A stretch of 64,000 nt of DNA from Saprospiraceae bacterium UBA6168 (GTDB lineage Bacteria > Bacteroidota > Bacteroidia > Chitinophagales > Saprospiraceae). The DNA is taken from NCBI GenBank assembly GCA_002435785.1, contig DIUC01000056.1, forward strand, positions 48,128 to 112,127. The letters are read 5' to 3'. This document shows, piece by piece, positions 18,202 through 27,609 of the stretch. Position numbers and translations under genes: made by a program. Below the pieces are notes generated by a model. That model was not told the DNA's origin, made no database searches, and was given only the letters and a program-made list of their open reading frames with translations. Position 1 is the first letter of the stretch; each line of letters starts with the position of its first letter.

Positions 18202-18714
18202 TTATTTCTTCACGTACTCAATCCTGCTTGTGAGGCAATCTGGCTGCTTCAAGGAAGCGGCCACTTCCTCCCGGAATGCTTCCGTGCTGGTGACGGCATC
18301 AATGCCACCCACGAGTAGGCTGACATCGTGGAGCACCAGTTTTTTCCCTTCAAATGCAAAGTGGAAGAGGTAATATTCCGGGTTTTCGGATTCGACGGCC
18401 TGCGAAAAAATGAAGTCGTGCCCTTCCAGTTTGGTTGCCCAACTGAGAAACCTGTTTCCGTCCAACATGTACATTTCCCCTTTCTTGATGACTTCCACAG
18501 CGTAAGTGGTGGCATCTTTGGTCTTGATGCTCATTTCCAAGATTTCGGCAGAATCCGAAACGGCCACCCAAGTTCCGAGCAGTTTTTTGTCTGTTTTTTC
18601 TATTTGACTTTCCGTGCAGAGCGGGTAGGCAATGCCGACGGGGCAGCCTGTTGTGAAAATGGCAATGGCCAAAATGGAGGAGAGTAGCAAAATCGGATGG
18701 GACGAATTTTTCAT
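18202..18714 (-). CDS. Putative lipoprotein, unknown function
   Basis: 170 residues from ATG 18714; a start at 18774 would place 20 extra residues before the signal. The signal ends in a lipobox (AIFTTGC, Cys at about residue 22). The mature part is mostly beta, with LLGTWVAVSDSAEILEMSIK, DATTYAVEVIKKGEMYMLDG and YYLFHFAFEGKKLVLHDV. This resembles the small lipocalin-like beta-barrel lipoproteins common in Bacteroidota. The family name is not certain. It would be attached to the inner leaflet of the outer membrane. Confidence 0.7.
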   Translation of the reverse strand: MKNSSHPILLLSSILAIAIFTTGCPVGIAYPLCTESQIEKTDKKLLGTWVAVSDSAEILEMSIKTKDATTYAVEVIKKGEMYMLDGNRFLSWATKLEGHDFIFSQAVESENPEYYLFHFAFEGKKLVLHDVSLLVGGIDAVTSTEAFREEVAASLKQPDCLTSRIEYVKK

Positions 18715-18838
18715 TTTGATAAAAATGGTTGCGTTAAAAAGAATGGTGATACAATGTAGGGCCTGCTTCAACAATCAAGCCCTATTTTCCTTTCGTACCT
18801 GTCTTGACAAAAAAGTAGGTGGGTCTAAGTGGTTAACA

Positions 18839-18871
18839 CAGACCGGGTGACTTTGAGTCACCCGGTCTGTT
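18839..18871 (-). terminator. Strong hairpin after the OPT gene
   Basis: A perfect 15-bp stem (18839-18853 with 18857-18871) has a three-base loop and lies 35 bp past the stop of the OPT transporter on the minus strand. It lacks a long T-run on that strand, but its strength suggests termination or 3'-end protection. Confidence 0.65.
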
Positions 18872-18906
18872 GGGACAAATCCCAACTTTCCGATTTACAA
18901 CCATGC

Positions 18907-20934
18907 TCACGCCTTCCTCGCCACCCGCCACAGCACCCAGCACATGAACGCAAAGAACCCAACACCCATCAGCATAAAGCCTGTTTCGCTCATGAACTTG
19001 CTGAAAAAATGCTCTTCCATATTTACGGTGTTCAATTGCTCGGAAAGCCGCACCGACAAGATGGCCACGATGACCCCTGCCAATGCACCGCCGGCGACCA
19101 AACCCGTGGCAAAAAGGTTGCCCTTGCCCAGTTCGTCGTCGCCCTCGGTCTTTTCGCCCTTGCGCTCCTTCACCCACTCGACCGCACCCTTCACGGCACC
19201 GCCGATGAAGATGGGCAGCGTGGTGCTCAACGGCAGGTAAAGCCCCACCGCAAACGACAGCGATTTCACCCCGCAAAGCTCCATCGTCACGGCCATGAAT
19301 ACACCTACAAGCACGAATTGCCAATCGAGGTTGAACGACAACAACCCCTTGATGAGCGTCGCCATCAGCGTAGCCTGTGGTGCGGCAAATTTTTCACCAA
19401 TGGCATGTTGGATGCCTTGCGCAAGCATATCGGGCGTGGGCGTGTCGAGGTATTTTACCGTCAGGCCAATCACCACGCTCGATACGAGCGCCCCAATGAA
19501 CAGGGCCAATTGCTGGTACTTTGGCGTGGCGCCCACGATATAGCCCGTCTTCAAATCTTGGCTGGTGGCACCGGCATTGGCAGCGGCCACGCAAATCATG
19601 CCGCCCACCACGAGCACCATTGGCTCATACGCCTTGCCAGTCCAGCCGATGCCGATGAACACGAGCGCCGTGGCCATGATGGTGGCGATGGTCATGCCGG
19701 AAATGGGGTTGTTCGACGAGCCGATGATGCCCACGATGCGGCTCGAAACCGTCACGAAGAAAAACCCGAACAGCACCACCAGTATGCCCAGCATCAGCTT
19801 AGAGAAAATGCCTTCGCCTGGGATGATGGGCAAAAGTGCCATCATCACTATCAGCGCAAGGCTGCCGAACCCGACCACTTTCATCGATAGGTCATTGTCG
19901 GTACGGGCGACCGCTGTGCCCTCATTGCGCTCCTTGAGCGCTCCCATGCTTTCCTTGAAGGAGGAGATGATGGTCGGAATCGTTTTCAACAAAGTAATGA
20001 ATCCACCCGCTGCCACTGCGCCAGCGCCTATTTGTCGCACATAAGCGCGGTAAACGGCGTCCGACATATCGGAAAAGGTGTGCGCCGTGGGGTCCCAGCC
20101 ACCGGGGCCGCCGGGTGTGAGCATGCTTTTCAAGTAGCCGAGCTTGATGAGCTGCTCCGCAATGACATCCGGTGGGACGAGCGTGGCCAACAGCGGGATG
20201 AGCGCCAGCCAGGCCAAAACGCCACCAGCTACCAGCACCCCTGCGATGCGTGGGCCAATGATATAGCCGACGCCAAGGTACTCCGGCGTGATTTCACCGC
20301 TGATGGTGGCCGCTGGGAAATACTTGTTCGCCATGGCCGTGCCGAAGGTGGGCACTTCCGAGATGACGTGGAAAATCTTTTGCAGCAGCGCATACGCAAA
20401 GGCAAAGCCGAGGCCCTGGTAGGCGGTCTTCGCAAACGAGCCGCCCTTGTCGCCAGCGATGAGCACCGAGGCACAGGCCGTGCCTTCTGGGTAGGGCAGG
20501 TTTTCGTGCTCCTTCACGATGAGCGAGCGCCTTAGCGGCACCATCATCAGGGTGCCGAGTATACCGCCGAGCACGGCTAAGGCAAAAATCGTCCAGTAGC
20601 GGAAATATTGGTCGCCCACCGCCGGGTCGCTGAGGAAGAGGAAGGCGGGCAGCGTGAACACCACGCCCGCAGCTATGCTCTCGCCCGCCGAGCCAGTGGT
20701 CTGGATGATGTTGTTTTCCAAAATCGTGGTCCCGAAAAACTTTTGCCCCAAAGAAATGGCCAGCACGGCAATGGGAATGGAAGCACTGACCGTAAGGCCC
20801 GCCTTGAGTGCCAAATAAACGGTGCTGGCCCCGAAGATGATGCCGAAAATAGCCCCCAATATGATGGCCTTCACGGTAAACTCCTTGACGCTGGTGTTCT
20901 CGGATGCGATGTAGGGCTTGAACTTTTCTTTCAT
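18907..20934 (-). CDS. OPT family oligopeptide/metal-chelate transporter
   Basis: 675 residues from ATG 20934. About 14-16 hydrophobic helices span the sequence, with family blocks LGAIFGIIFGASTVYLALKA, NIIQTTGSAGESIAAGVVFT, LPYPEGTACASVLIAGDKGG and ANAGATSQDLKTGYIVGATP. OPT proteins of this bacterial group take up oligopeptides, or metals bound to chelators, by cation symport across the inner membrane. A hydrophilic loop near the middle (about residues 330-380) is charged. The gene is followed by a strong hairpin and preceded by the yceI terminator, so it is a single cistron. Confidence 0.94.
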   Translation of the reverse strand: MKEKFKPYIASENTSVKEFTVKAIILGAIFGIIFGASTVYLALKAGLTVSASIPIAVLAISLGQKFFGTTILENNIIQTTGSAGESIAAGVVFTLPAFLFLSDPAVGDQYFRYWTIFALAVLGGILGTLMMVPLRRSLIVKEHENLPYPEGTACASVLIAGDKGGSFAKTAYQGLGFAFAYALLQKIFHVISEVPTFGTAMANKYFPAATISGEITPEYLGVGYIIGPRIAGVLVAGGVLAWLALIPLLATLVPPDVIAEQLIKLGYLKSMLTPGGPGGWDPTAHTFSDMSDAVYRAYVRQIGAGAVAAGGFITLLKTIPTIISSFKESMGALKERNEGTAVARTDNDLSMKVVGFGSLALIVMMALLPIIPGEGIFSKLMLGILVVLFGFFFVTVSSRIVGIIGSSNNPISGMTIATIMATALVFIGIGWTGKAYEPMVLVVGGMICVAAANAGATSQDLKTGYIVGATPKYQQLALFIGALVSSVVIGLTVKYLDTPTPDMLAQGIQHAIGEKFAAPQATLMATLIKGLLSFNLDWQFVLVGVFMAVTMELCGVKSLSFAVGLYLPLSTTLPIFIGGAVKGAVEWVKERKGEKTEGDDELGKGNLFATGLVAGGALAGVIVAILSVRLSEQLNTVNMEEHFFSKFMSETGFMLMGVGFFAFMCWVLWRVARKA

Positions 20935-21034
20935 TGTTGGATGGTTGGTATTGTTTATTTTCCGGCTAATGTATGGCAAATGTTTTTACGGAGAAAAAAA
21001 GTCTGTGCCGCCGCTTGGACACTTGGTTAGCAAG

Positions 21035-21073
21035 GGGGCAAAAAAAATGGAGCGGCGCAATGCCGCTCCATTT
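21035..21073 (-). terminator. Terminator of the yceI-like gene
   Basis: On the minus strand a 12-bp stem (21045-21056 with 21062-21073) ends in eight Ts and is widened by flanking G and C runs. It follows the YceI-family gene by about 45 bp. Confidence 0.85.
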
Positions 21074-21118
21074 CCCCCAAAAAACTTGAGATAAAATCTG
21101 CCGAACTCCAGTATCCGC

Positions 21119-21790
21119 TCACTGTCCGGTCACCGTAGTTTCCAGCTTGATTTTCAGCTTGATTTGGTCGGATATAAGCTCGTCCTTCACCGTGCCGATG
21201 ACGCCAGATTTATACTGCAAGCCCCACTCGGTGCGGATGATGGAAAACTCAGGCGTTTCAACCGTGACCTTGCCATCGGCGATGCGCATGTTGAACGGAA
21301 TGCGGATTGGCTTCGCAATGCCCTTGAGCAACAGGCTGCCAGCGGCCACATGCTTTGCGCCACTGGCGTCGCCCTCCAGCGGCATGGTGCTCCCAAACTC
21401 AAAGCCGCCAATGGGGAACTTGCCCACTTCAAAAAAGTCCGAGTCCTTCAGGTGGCCTTCGAGGTCGGCCTTGTCCTGTCCCTCCAAATCGGTGACGGTG
21501 ATGGAGTTCATGTCCAGCACCATTTTTCCGCCATTGATATTGCCCTTGAAAACGCTCAGTTCGCCGCTTTGCAGCTTGATGGTTCCGCCGTGCCCCGAAC
21601 CAGTGGCTTTTGACCCGGCCCATTCGATGACGCTGGCCTCGGTATTGATGGCAAACTGCCCAGTGGTCGTGGTGTCAATGACCGTCGTGGTGGGTTCGGT
21701 CATTGCAGGTGTTTCGCTCGTGCTGGTGTCTTGGCAAGCGGCAAACAAGATGGCCACAGGCAAAAGAAGGAGTATGAATTGCTTTTTCAT
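21119..21790 (-). CDS. YceI family lipoprotein
   Basis: 223 residues from ATG 21790, with a lipoprotein signal (AILFAACQD) and a Thr/Pro-rich linker. The mature domain is a lipocalin-like YceI barrel: VIEWAGSKATGSGHGGTIKL, DMNSITVTDLEG, HLKDSDFFEVGKFPIGGFEF, LKGIAKPIRIPF. YceI proteins bind amphiphiles such as polyisoprenoids. In Bacteroidota they are common in the periplasm, but their task is not settled. It has its own terminator. Confidence 0.92.
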   Translation of the reverse strand: MKKQFILLLLPVAILFAACQDTSTSETPAMTEPTTTVIDTTTTGQFAINTEASVIEWAGSKATGSGHGGTIKLQSGELSVFKGNINGGKMVLDMNSITVTDLEGQDKADLEGHLKDSDFFEVGKFPIGGFEFGSTMPLEGDASGAKHVAAGSLLLKGIAKPIRIPFNMRIADGKVTVETPEFSIIRTEWGLQYKSGVIGTVKDELISDQIKLKIKLETTVTGQ

Positions 21791-22020
21791 CAAAATTGGA
21801 TTGTGGTGATTGTAAAATGGAAACCGGAGCATTCAAAAACCGTGCTTGTATGAAAAATTGGCTGGTGCTGCATTCACGATAGGGGTATGCGGCATTTTTT
21901 TCATCTTGAAAACAAGTGAAGTGTTACCAATTCTTTCGATAACACGTCAGGTTGGTGTATTTTTCGCAGGTAAAATCCGTCTGCGCACTATTTGGATGCC
22001 ATTCAACGAATTCAGTGCTT

Positions 22021-22608
22021 ATGAAAACAACAGCGTTGCTCCTTTTTTTTGCCCTGGCCCTGGCCGTGCCAGCCATTTCGCAGCAGTTTTCCTTTGGGTT
22101 CCAGCTCATTGGACTATCGGTTCACTTGAAGAAAAGCAAGCACTCCCAACTTTTTAAAGGTAAAATCACGGAAGATGGCAGGGTGGTGGTCAATGGCGGG
22201 ATACTCATCACTGCTCGCTACCACGTGAACGAGCGCTGGGGAGTCCAAGCATCTCAGGCGCTGGTGGCACGGGACTGCTCCGGGCGGTTTCTCGGCATGT
22301 CGCACATCGGCGTTTTTGGCAAAAAAACCGACATTTGGGACTCCCCGAACAGCGTGGACGTGAGCTTCGGCCCCATGTTTTTCTACCGCCAAAACTGGGC
22401 GGTGCTGCCCGGCTACGTGGACGAGGGCCTCTTCAAAATCAGCGACAACCAACGGTGGATGACCAAGTTCGTTTGGCACGGCGGCATGGTGTCGTGGCGG
22501 CATAGGCTGGAGCCCGACCGCTACTTCCAGCTTGACATGCTGCCCGGATTCCCGGAACTGATTTCCATCGGGCCGGGGATGTCGTTTCAGCGGGGCGGGG
22601 GCTTGTAG
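22021..22608 (+). CDS. Secreted protein, unknown function
   Basis: 195 residues from ATG 22021, where a signal peptide begins (MKTTALLLFFALALAVPAIS-QQ). The remainder alternates strands with many aromatic residues (FSFGFQLIGLSVHLKK, GILITARYHVNERWGVQASQ, VSFGPMFFYRQNWAVLPGYV, ISIGPGMSF). This suggests a small outer-membrane beta-barrel or an associated periplasmic protein. I do not recognise a family. It converges on the sialidase-like gene with only 7 bp between the stops. Confidence 0.65.
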   Translation: MKTTALLLFFALALAVPAISQQFSFGFQLIGLSVHLKKSKHSQLFKGKITEDGRVVVNGGILITARYHVNERWGVQASQALVARDCSGRFLGMSHIGVFGKKTDIWDSPNSVDVSFGPMFFYRQNWAVLPGYVDEGLFKISDNQRWMTKFVWHGGMVSWRHRLEPDRYFQLDMLPGFPELISIGPGMSFQRGGGL

Positions 22609-22615
22609 GGTTGGA

Positions 22616-24112
22616 CTATTTCACCATCAATTTCTCCGTCCAAACTGTGCCGTCTTTTTCCATTTTCAAATAATATAATCCAGCCGGAATGCCGGAAGCG
22701 AGGCGCAACTGGCTCGTCGTGCCAAGTGAAACTGCATCCAATGGCCAATGCTGGATAGGCTGTCCCAAACTATTTAGTAGCGAAAAACGGGACGGCCCAC
22801 TGGTTTGCATTTTTACCAAAACCACTCCCAAAACAGGGTTGGCCAGCAGTTCAAAACCTGGGCTGCGAGCTGGCACTTCCGAAATACCATTGATGATGGC
22901 AAGCGGGCCACGCCGATAAACCAAAGCCCCAACTGTCTGATAAACAAGGTGGAAAAACCCATCGGCAAAGCTCAAATCGGGGTATTTCTGGTTGCCAGGT
23001 GCTTGGGTCAAGTTGGTCAATTCGTATTGCGATAGCCCGGACGCTCCAGTTGTTGAAAAGCCGTAAATCAGTTCCCCCGCATTGCCGCCAAACCCAGATT
23101 CTTCCCAAATGACGCAGAGGGTATCGCCGCTTCCGGCAATGGATGGGAAACTCTGGAGGCTGTTCGTGTTGGTGGCGGGAAAGTTGAACTGCCAGCCTTT
23201 TTCCATCGTGCCGCTGTGCAGGGTAGCGCCGTAGATACGGCCTTGCCCACTGGCGCCGCTCATCCAAACGGCCAGCAGGCTGTCATTGGCGATGCGCTGG
23301 AGCCGAGGGCCGCTGACTGGGCATGCGCTCACCAACCAATCGGTCTCGTCCACGTCCGTAGCAGCATCGAAAGTGGCAGATTGGTCAGTGCAGCGGCTTA
23401 CCCAAACATCCCGCTGGTTATTGTCGTTGTTGCGGAATACGAGCCAAACACTATCGCCAGATGCCACCATATCAGAAGGGCAGCACTCACAAACGTGCTC
23501 ACCGTCGGCAGGTTCACTGCCAATTACGGGCGGCAGAAAGCTCGCCCCCCCGTCCGTTGAACGCACGACGATGTAGCGTGCCTCGGTTTCATTGGCCAAC
23601 TGGCGGATGACGCTGACGATGGGGTTCCCCTGCCAGTCCACCGTGAGGGTGGCGAGGGTCGTCCAGTCGCCAGCAGGCGGGTCAAATACGGAGGTTGGTG
23701 GTAGGAAGGTTTGCCCACCGTCCTCAGAGCGCAAAAGATGTACGCCCGAGTTGAAATTCTCGAAAACCACAAAGACTTTTTCACCGAAAACGGTCATGTC
23801 CAATCCACCAAAACCATAGATGTCGGGGACGATGCCCCCTGTGTTCAGTTCAACGGGCGCCTCAAAGCTGTCGCCCGTTTTGCGGGAAAAGTAGATTTTT
23901 GGGCCAGCACCAGACTTGCCCCAAACGGCCAAGACTTCACCGCCGGGCAGCACGGCCAGCTTTGGGCTGGAAGCGCCATAAGTCGAGCTTGCGACTACAA
24001 TTGGTTCCGACCATACAATGTCTGTCTGGGAAAAAACCAGCGTGGGGAATATAGCCAAAAACAGGGTGGCAACGACTGTTGGCATGTGAGGCAATATGGT
24101 GTTCAGCATCAT
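22616..24112 (-). CDS. Secreted sialidase-like propeller protein with T9SS sorting domain
   Basis: 498 residues. An N-terminal signal (VVATLFLAIFPTLVFSQ) precedes a six-bladed propeller with Asp-box-like repeats (LLRSEDGGQTFLPP, VVRSTDGGASFLPP) at the tips of the blades. The Cys-rich HVCECCPSDM lies in the middle. The last ~75 residues (FELLANPVLGVVLVKMQTSG through IPAGLYYLKMEKDG) form a type A C-terminal domain that targets proteins to the type IX secretion system. The catalytic arginine triad of true sialidases is not visible to me, so binding or hydrolysis of glycans is only possible. Cell surface or released. Confidence 0.85.
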   Translation of the reverse strand: MMLNTILPHMPTVVATLFLAIFPTLVFSQTDIVWSEPIVVASSTYGASSPKLAVLPGGEVLAVWGKSGAGPKIYFSRKTGDSFEAPVELNTGGIVPDIYGFGGLDMTVFGEKVFVVFENFNSGVHLLRSEDGGQTFLPPTSVFDPPAGDWTTLATLTVDWQGNPIVSVIRQLANETEARYIVVRSTDGGASFLPPVIGSEPADGEHVCECCPSDMVASGDSVWLVFRNNDNNQRDVWVSRCTDQSATFDAATDVDETDWLVSACPVSGPRLQRIANDSLLAVWMSGASGQGRIYGATLHSGTMEKGWQFNFPATNTNSLQSFPSIAGSGDTLCVIWEESGFGGNAGELIYGFSTTGASGLSQYELTNLTQAPGNQKYPDLSFADGFFHLVYQTVGALVYRRGPLAIINGISEVPARSPGFELLANPVLGVVLVKMQTSGPSRFSLLNSLGQPIQHWPLDAVSLGTTSQLRLASGIPAGLYYLKMEKDGTVWTEKLMVK

Positions 24113-24136
24113 GGCGTATCATTTTTTGAGTTAGCC

Positions 24137-25654
24137 CTATTCATAAATGTACTCAAAGCACCCTATATCCGGCATTACCGGGTCACGCATTGTTCCAATC
24201 AAATCGAAAGCAATGCCGGGTATTGGCAGCGCCATTTTCTCCGCCACCGAGAGGGTGTCGAGGTGGTAATCGTCCTCGTTTGTGCTGACAAAAAGTGGTT
24301 CTTGGGTGGTGGGCGTTAGGCAGGCATTGCAGTGGTCTAAAAAGTCGGGGAAGCCCTTCACGGGGTCGGCCAGCTCGTTTATCCGAAGGATGCAGTGGTC
24401 AAAATTGTACTGCATGACGAGGGAGTTGGTGCCTTTGTTCCCGGTGAAGTCCACGATGTTTACCTCGTCCCTTTTGGAGCCATAAATGATGCAGTTGGTG
24501 AAACTGGCATTGAGCCGATAGATGCGGGGCGGGGAATTGGCGCAAAGCGGGTCGTCGCAAATACCGTTGCCCATATTGAGGGCGGAGGCGTCGGTGCCAT
24601 AGTTGGCCAAGGTGCAGTAGGTGAAGTCGTAGTCGCCACCATAGCCGAGCTGCACGGCGTGGGTGCCGTTGTTGAAGAACAGGCAGTTCTCTGCCACCAC
24701 CGTCGAGTGGTAGGCAAAAAGCCCGACACCAGAAGTGTTGAACACCTGGACGTTTTTCATCGAAAGCTCCGCCGAGGAATCAACGTATATGCCGAACAGC
24801 GAGTTTTTGATGGTGGCATGTCGGATGACATGGCCGCTGCCGCCAGCGCCCAGTATGATGCCCGTCCACTGCCCATCCGCATTGGCGAAGCCCTCCTCCA
24901 ATCGGTCGCCTTGAATGATGACGGGGTTTTCGGCGGTTCCCTGCACGTTCAGCCGGCCATTTTGCAGAAAGAACAACCTCCCAGAATTGTAGATAATCGT
25001 TTTGCCGTCTTGATCCTTGGTCCTTGATAAGCCACCATGCACGTGAATGCGTGCACCTGCGGGAATGGTCAGTGTGCAATAGTCGAAAGCCACAATACCG
25101 TAAAGAACATAAGGCTTTGGGTCGTCCCAAACGACCTCTCCACCGCCACAGGAGTAGAGGGTGATGCTGTCACGGGACCAACGATTGGGGATGTAGTTGG
25201 CGTTTTGCCCCCAAGCTTCGAGGGTCACGTGCTGCACATTGCCGTTGGTCTCGAACCGGATGGAGTCATAGACGAAGAACGGGCTGGATGACAACGGTTC
25301 GTTCGGGTTTATCTTCACTTCCACGAACACGTAAATCGAGTCTTTGGGGTAAATGACCACGTCCTCGTGCTTGTCGCCGGGAATTCCATCCACATTCAAG
25401 TTGAACTTAGATTGCTGATTGCCAGCGAGTTGTATCTTCGAAATGCGGATGCTCTCGCTGTGTGGGTTATAGACCCGAATGAAACGGGTATCCGAGCCAA
25501 GCTCCGTGAAAACGGTATCGAAGCGCAGGGTGTCCACCGAAAATTCGAGCTTGTCGCCGCTGGAAGTGGTGAACTTCTCGTCCTTGCGGCAAGCTGATAG
25601 TAGCAAGAGGGCGAGCGTGGTAGCGAGTATAAAGTATTGCATGGATTTGTTCAT
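24137..25654 (-). CDS. Right-handed beta-helix lipoprotein
   Basis: 505 residues from the ATG at 25654 (alternative 25642). The signal ends in a lipobox (LALLLLSACRKD). Residues ~30-150 are a beta domain of the kind found before beta-helices (FDTVFTELGSDTRFIRVYNP). Residues ~150-450 carry helix coils: TLTIPAGARIHVHGG, ENPVIIQGDRL, HVIRHATIKNSLFGIYVDSS and VAENCLFFNNGTH, as in pectate-lyase-fold proteins. The C-terminal part ends with DIGCFEYI, frequent in Bacteroidota beta-helix proteins. The role is probably polysaccharide binding or structural on the cell surface. The start lies next to a long leader region of the divergent gene. Confidence 0.85.
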   Translation of the reverse strand: MNKSMQYFILATTLALLLLSACRKDEKFTTSSGDKLEFSVDTLRFDTVFTELGSDTRFIRVYNPHSESIRISKIQLAGNQQSKFNLNVDGIPGDKHEDVVIYPKDSIYVFVEVKINPNEPLSSSPFFVYDSIRFETNGNVQHVTLEAWGQNANYIPNRWSRDSITLYSCGGGEVVWDDPKPYVLYGIVAFDYCTLTIPAGARIHVHGGLSRTKDQDGKTIIYNSGRLFFLQNGRLNVQGTAENPVIIQGDRLEEGFANADGQWTGIILGAGGSGHVIRHATIKNSLFGIYVDSSAELSMKNVQVFNTSGVGLFAYHSTVVAENCLFFNNGTHAVQLGYGGDYDFTYCTLANYGTDASALNMGNGICDDPLCANSPPRIYRLNASFTNCIIYGSKRDEVNIVDFTGNKGTNSLVMQYNFDHCILRINELADPVKGFPDFLDHCNACLTPTTQEPLFVSTNEDDYHLDTLSVAEKMALPIPGIAFDLIGTMRDPVMPDIGCFEYIYE

Positions 25655-26116
25655 AAGCCGATGGTCATTGAGGTCGTTTTTTACGAAGAAAAGAGGAATT
25701 TGATTTGGGTGGGCAAAAATATGGGAAAATAAAGGATTGCCACGGGTCAAAAAATCTTGGAAAAAGTATTAGAAAAAATTGATTGTTTTTAAATCTGTAA
25801 TTAACTTGCGCCGACTTTTTTTTTGACGTTCAGAATGTCAATGCACGAATGCCTTCAACCCGAAAAGTCGCTCTCCCAGTTCTGTTTTTTTTCAAGTCAA
25901 GACTGCTCTTTTAAGTTGGATTCACCTTGCACTGCGTGGAATAGGCAGTTAATGCTTGTGCAAAGCGAGATGCCCTGCCCTTCTGCGTAAACAAGTTTTG
26001 CTTCAATTCATGCTGGCCCGTAATCCCATCGGCAGAAGGCTGACCTATTCCATCAGTTTACTTTTTCCATGGCTTGTTGGCCGCTTTTTTCCTAACTTCT
26101 CAAATTTATTTTTCAA
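25655..26116. other. Intergenic leader region with nested inverted repeats
   Basis: 462 bp between divergent genes. It holds two nested inverted repeats: TGGAATAGG at 25937-25945 with CCTATTCCA at 26044-26052, and CCTTCTGC at 25979-25986 with GCAGAAGG at 26032-26039. Together they would fold the leader upstream of 26117 into a stem-loop of about 115 bases. No gene is visible. Confidence 0.5.
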
Positions 26117-27556
26117 ATGAAAACCAAAGTCTTCCCAACCCTTATCCTGACGGCCCTCATCTTGGCCACTACCATCACTGAAATTTCCGCTCAAATAAGC
26201 GGTCAGGTCATCAACTTCCACTTCAACCGCTACAACAGTGCCTCCAATGGCAGCAAAGTCACGGTGCACGACGGTGAAAACCTCGGCACCATCCAATGGA
26301 AGGGCTGGACTCCCGGCAACGAATACCAAGCCTCGGCGGGCTTTGGTGTGGACGTGACCGGCACCCCAATCGCTGGCTACCTGCCTTCTCGACTGAATTT
26401 CTACACGGGCGGTTCCGGCCTGTTGGAACGCATGACTATCCTTGAAAATGGCCGCATCGGCATTGGCCTGTCCAACCCCGCCGAGTTGGTGGACATCAAC
26501 GGCAACGTCATCGTCCGGGGCACTCGCCTCTCCTTGGGGCTTGGCAGTGCCTTCGGCAACGGCGGGGAAGCCCTCACCCACTCCAACACGGACTGTGCGG
26601 GCGCACCGCTCCCCGACGAAGTGCTGACCCTCAACAACGGTGGCGGCTTCCAGGGCGGTGTGTACGTGGAGGGGCCAGGTGGGCTACATGTCTGCGCAAC
26701 GATGGTGGCGGAATGCCTGAACGCCGAGAACAATGTGGTTTCTGAAAATGGCAATATAGTCGCATTGGGCGGCACGGCTGGCCCCGTGCCATGTACCCCC
26801 GGCGACGGCGACTTCATTGCCGCTGGCCCCAATGGGGATTTCATCACCCGGCACGGGGAGGTGGTAGCCGATGAAGGTAATATCACCGCAACGCTCGGCA
26901 ACGTATCAGCGGGTGCCAATGTAACAGCGGGCAGCGATGTTACCGCCACCAATAATATTGTGGCGGTCAATGGCAATGTGATTGCGCAAACGGGGAGCAT
27001 CGAATCCCAAAGCGGCAATGTGGTCGCCAACCAAAATGTGATGGCGATGAACGGAAATGTGTCTGCCTTCCAAAATGTCAGCGCCCAAATCGGCGGCGTC
27101 ACTGCCAACCTTGACGTGGTTTCCAACAATGGCCATATTCGTGCGACGAACGGGGACCTGCGGGCTGGTGCCGACCTCTTGGTCAATGGCGTGGCCAGGA
27201 TAGGCTCCATCTCCGGCGACCCAACTGGACATGCGCTGGCCGTAGGCGGGAGCATTATATCTACCGAAGTCAAAGTCGAACTGCAAGGCAACTGGCCCGA
27301 TTACGTCTTTTCGCCATCGTATGCGCTGACGCCGCTCTCGGAGGTCAAGGCTTTTGTCAAAGAAAACCAGCACCTACCGGGCATCCCAAGCGCTGCTGAA
27401 GTGCAGCAAAACGGCCAGCAACTTGGCGAAACGCAGCGGCTGCTGCTCGAAAAGGTTGAGGAACTGTACTTGCACCTTATCCAGACCAACGAACGCATGG
27501 AAATTTTGGAGAAAGAAAACGCCGAACTGAGGAAGTTGGTGGGAGGTAAAAAATAG
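26117..27556 (+). CDS. Secreted fibre-like beta-helix protein with C-terminal coiled coil
   Basis: 479 residues with a signal peptide (LILTALILATTITEISAQ). Residues ~90-330 are rich in short repeats of the form N-x-x-A/V-N-G-N (for example NIVAVNGNVIAQTGSIESQS), as expected of a trimeric beta-helix. The last ~85 residues (TEVKVELQGNWPDYVFSPSY, LKAFVKENQHLPGIPSA-like segment, then a heptad-rich helix ERMEILEKENAEL) are the tail seen in many Bacteroidota fibre proteins, comparable to endosialidase-type chaperone domains. It probably forms a trimeric surface fibre. No sorting domain of type A is present. The next gene follows after 53 bp and may be co-transcribed. Confidence 0.75.
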   Translation: MKTKVFPTLILTALILATTITEISAQISGQVINFHFNRYNSASNGSKVTVHDGENLGTIQWKGWTPGNEYQASAGFGVDVTGTPIAGYLPSRLNFYTGGSGLLERMTILENGRIGIGLSNPAELVDINGNVIVRGTRLSLGLGSAFGNGGEALTHSNTDCAGAPLPDEVLTLNNGGGFQGGVYVEGPGGLHVCATMVAECLNAENNVVSENGNIVALGGTAGPVPCTPGDGDFIAAGPNGDFITRHGEVVADEGNITATLGNVSAGANVTAGSDVTATNNIVAVNGNVIAQTGSIESQSGNVVANQNVMAMNGNVSAFQNVSAQIGGVTANLDVVSNNGHIRATNGDLRAGADLLVNGVARIGSISGDPTGHALAVGGSIISTEVKVELQGNWPDYVFSPSYALTPLSEVKAFVKENQHLPGIPSAAEVQQNGQQLGETQRLLLEKVEELYLHLIQTNERMEILEKENAELRKLVGGKK

Positions 27557-27609
27557 GCCCTTCCACTGGTATCCACTCTGATTTCTTTCTTTCACTAAAA
27601 ATTCATGCA

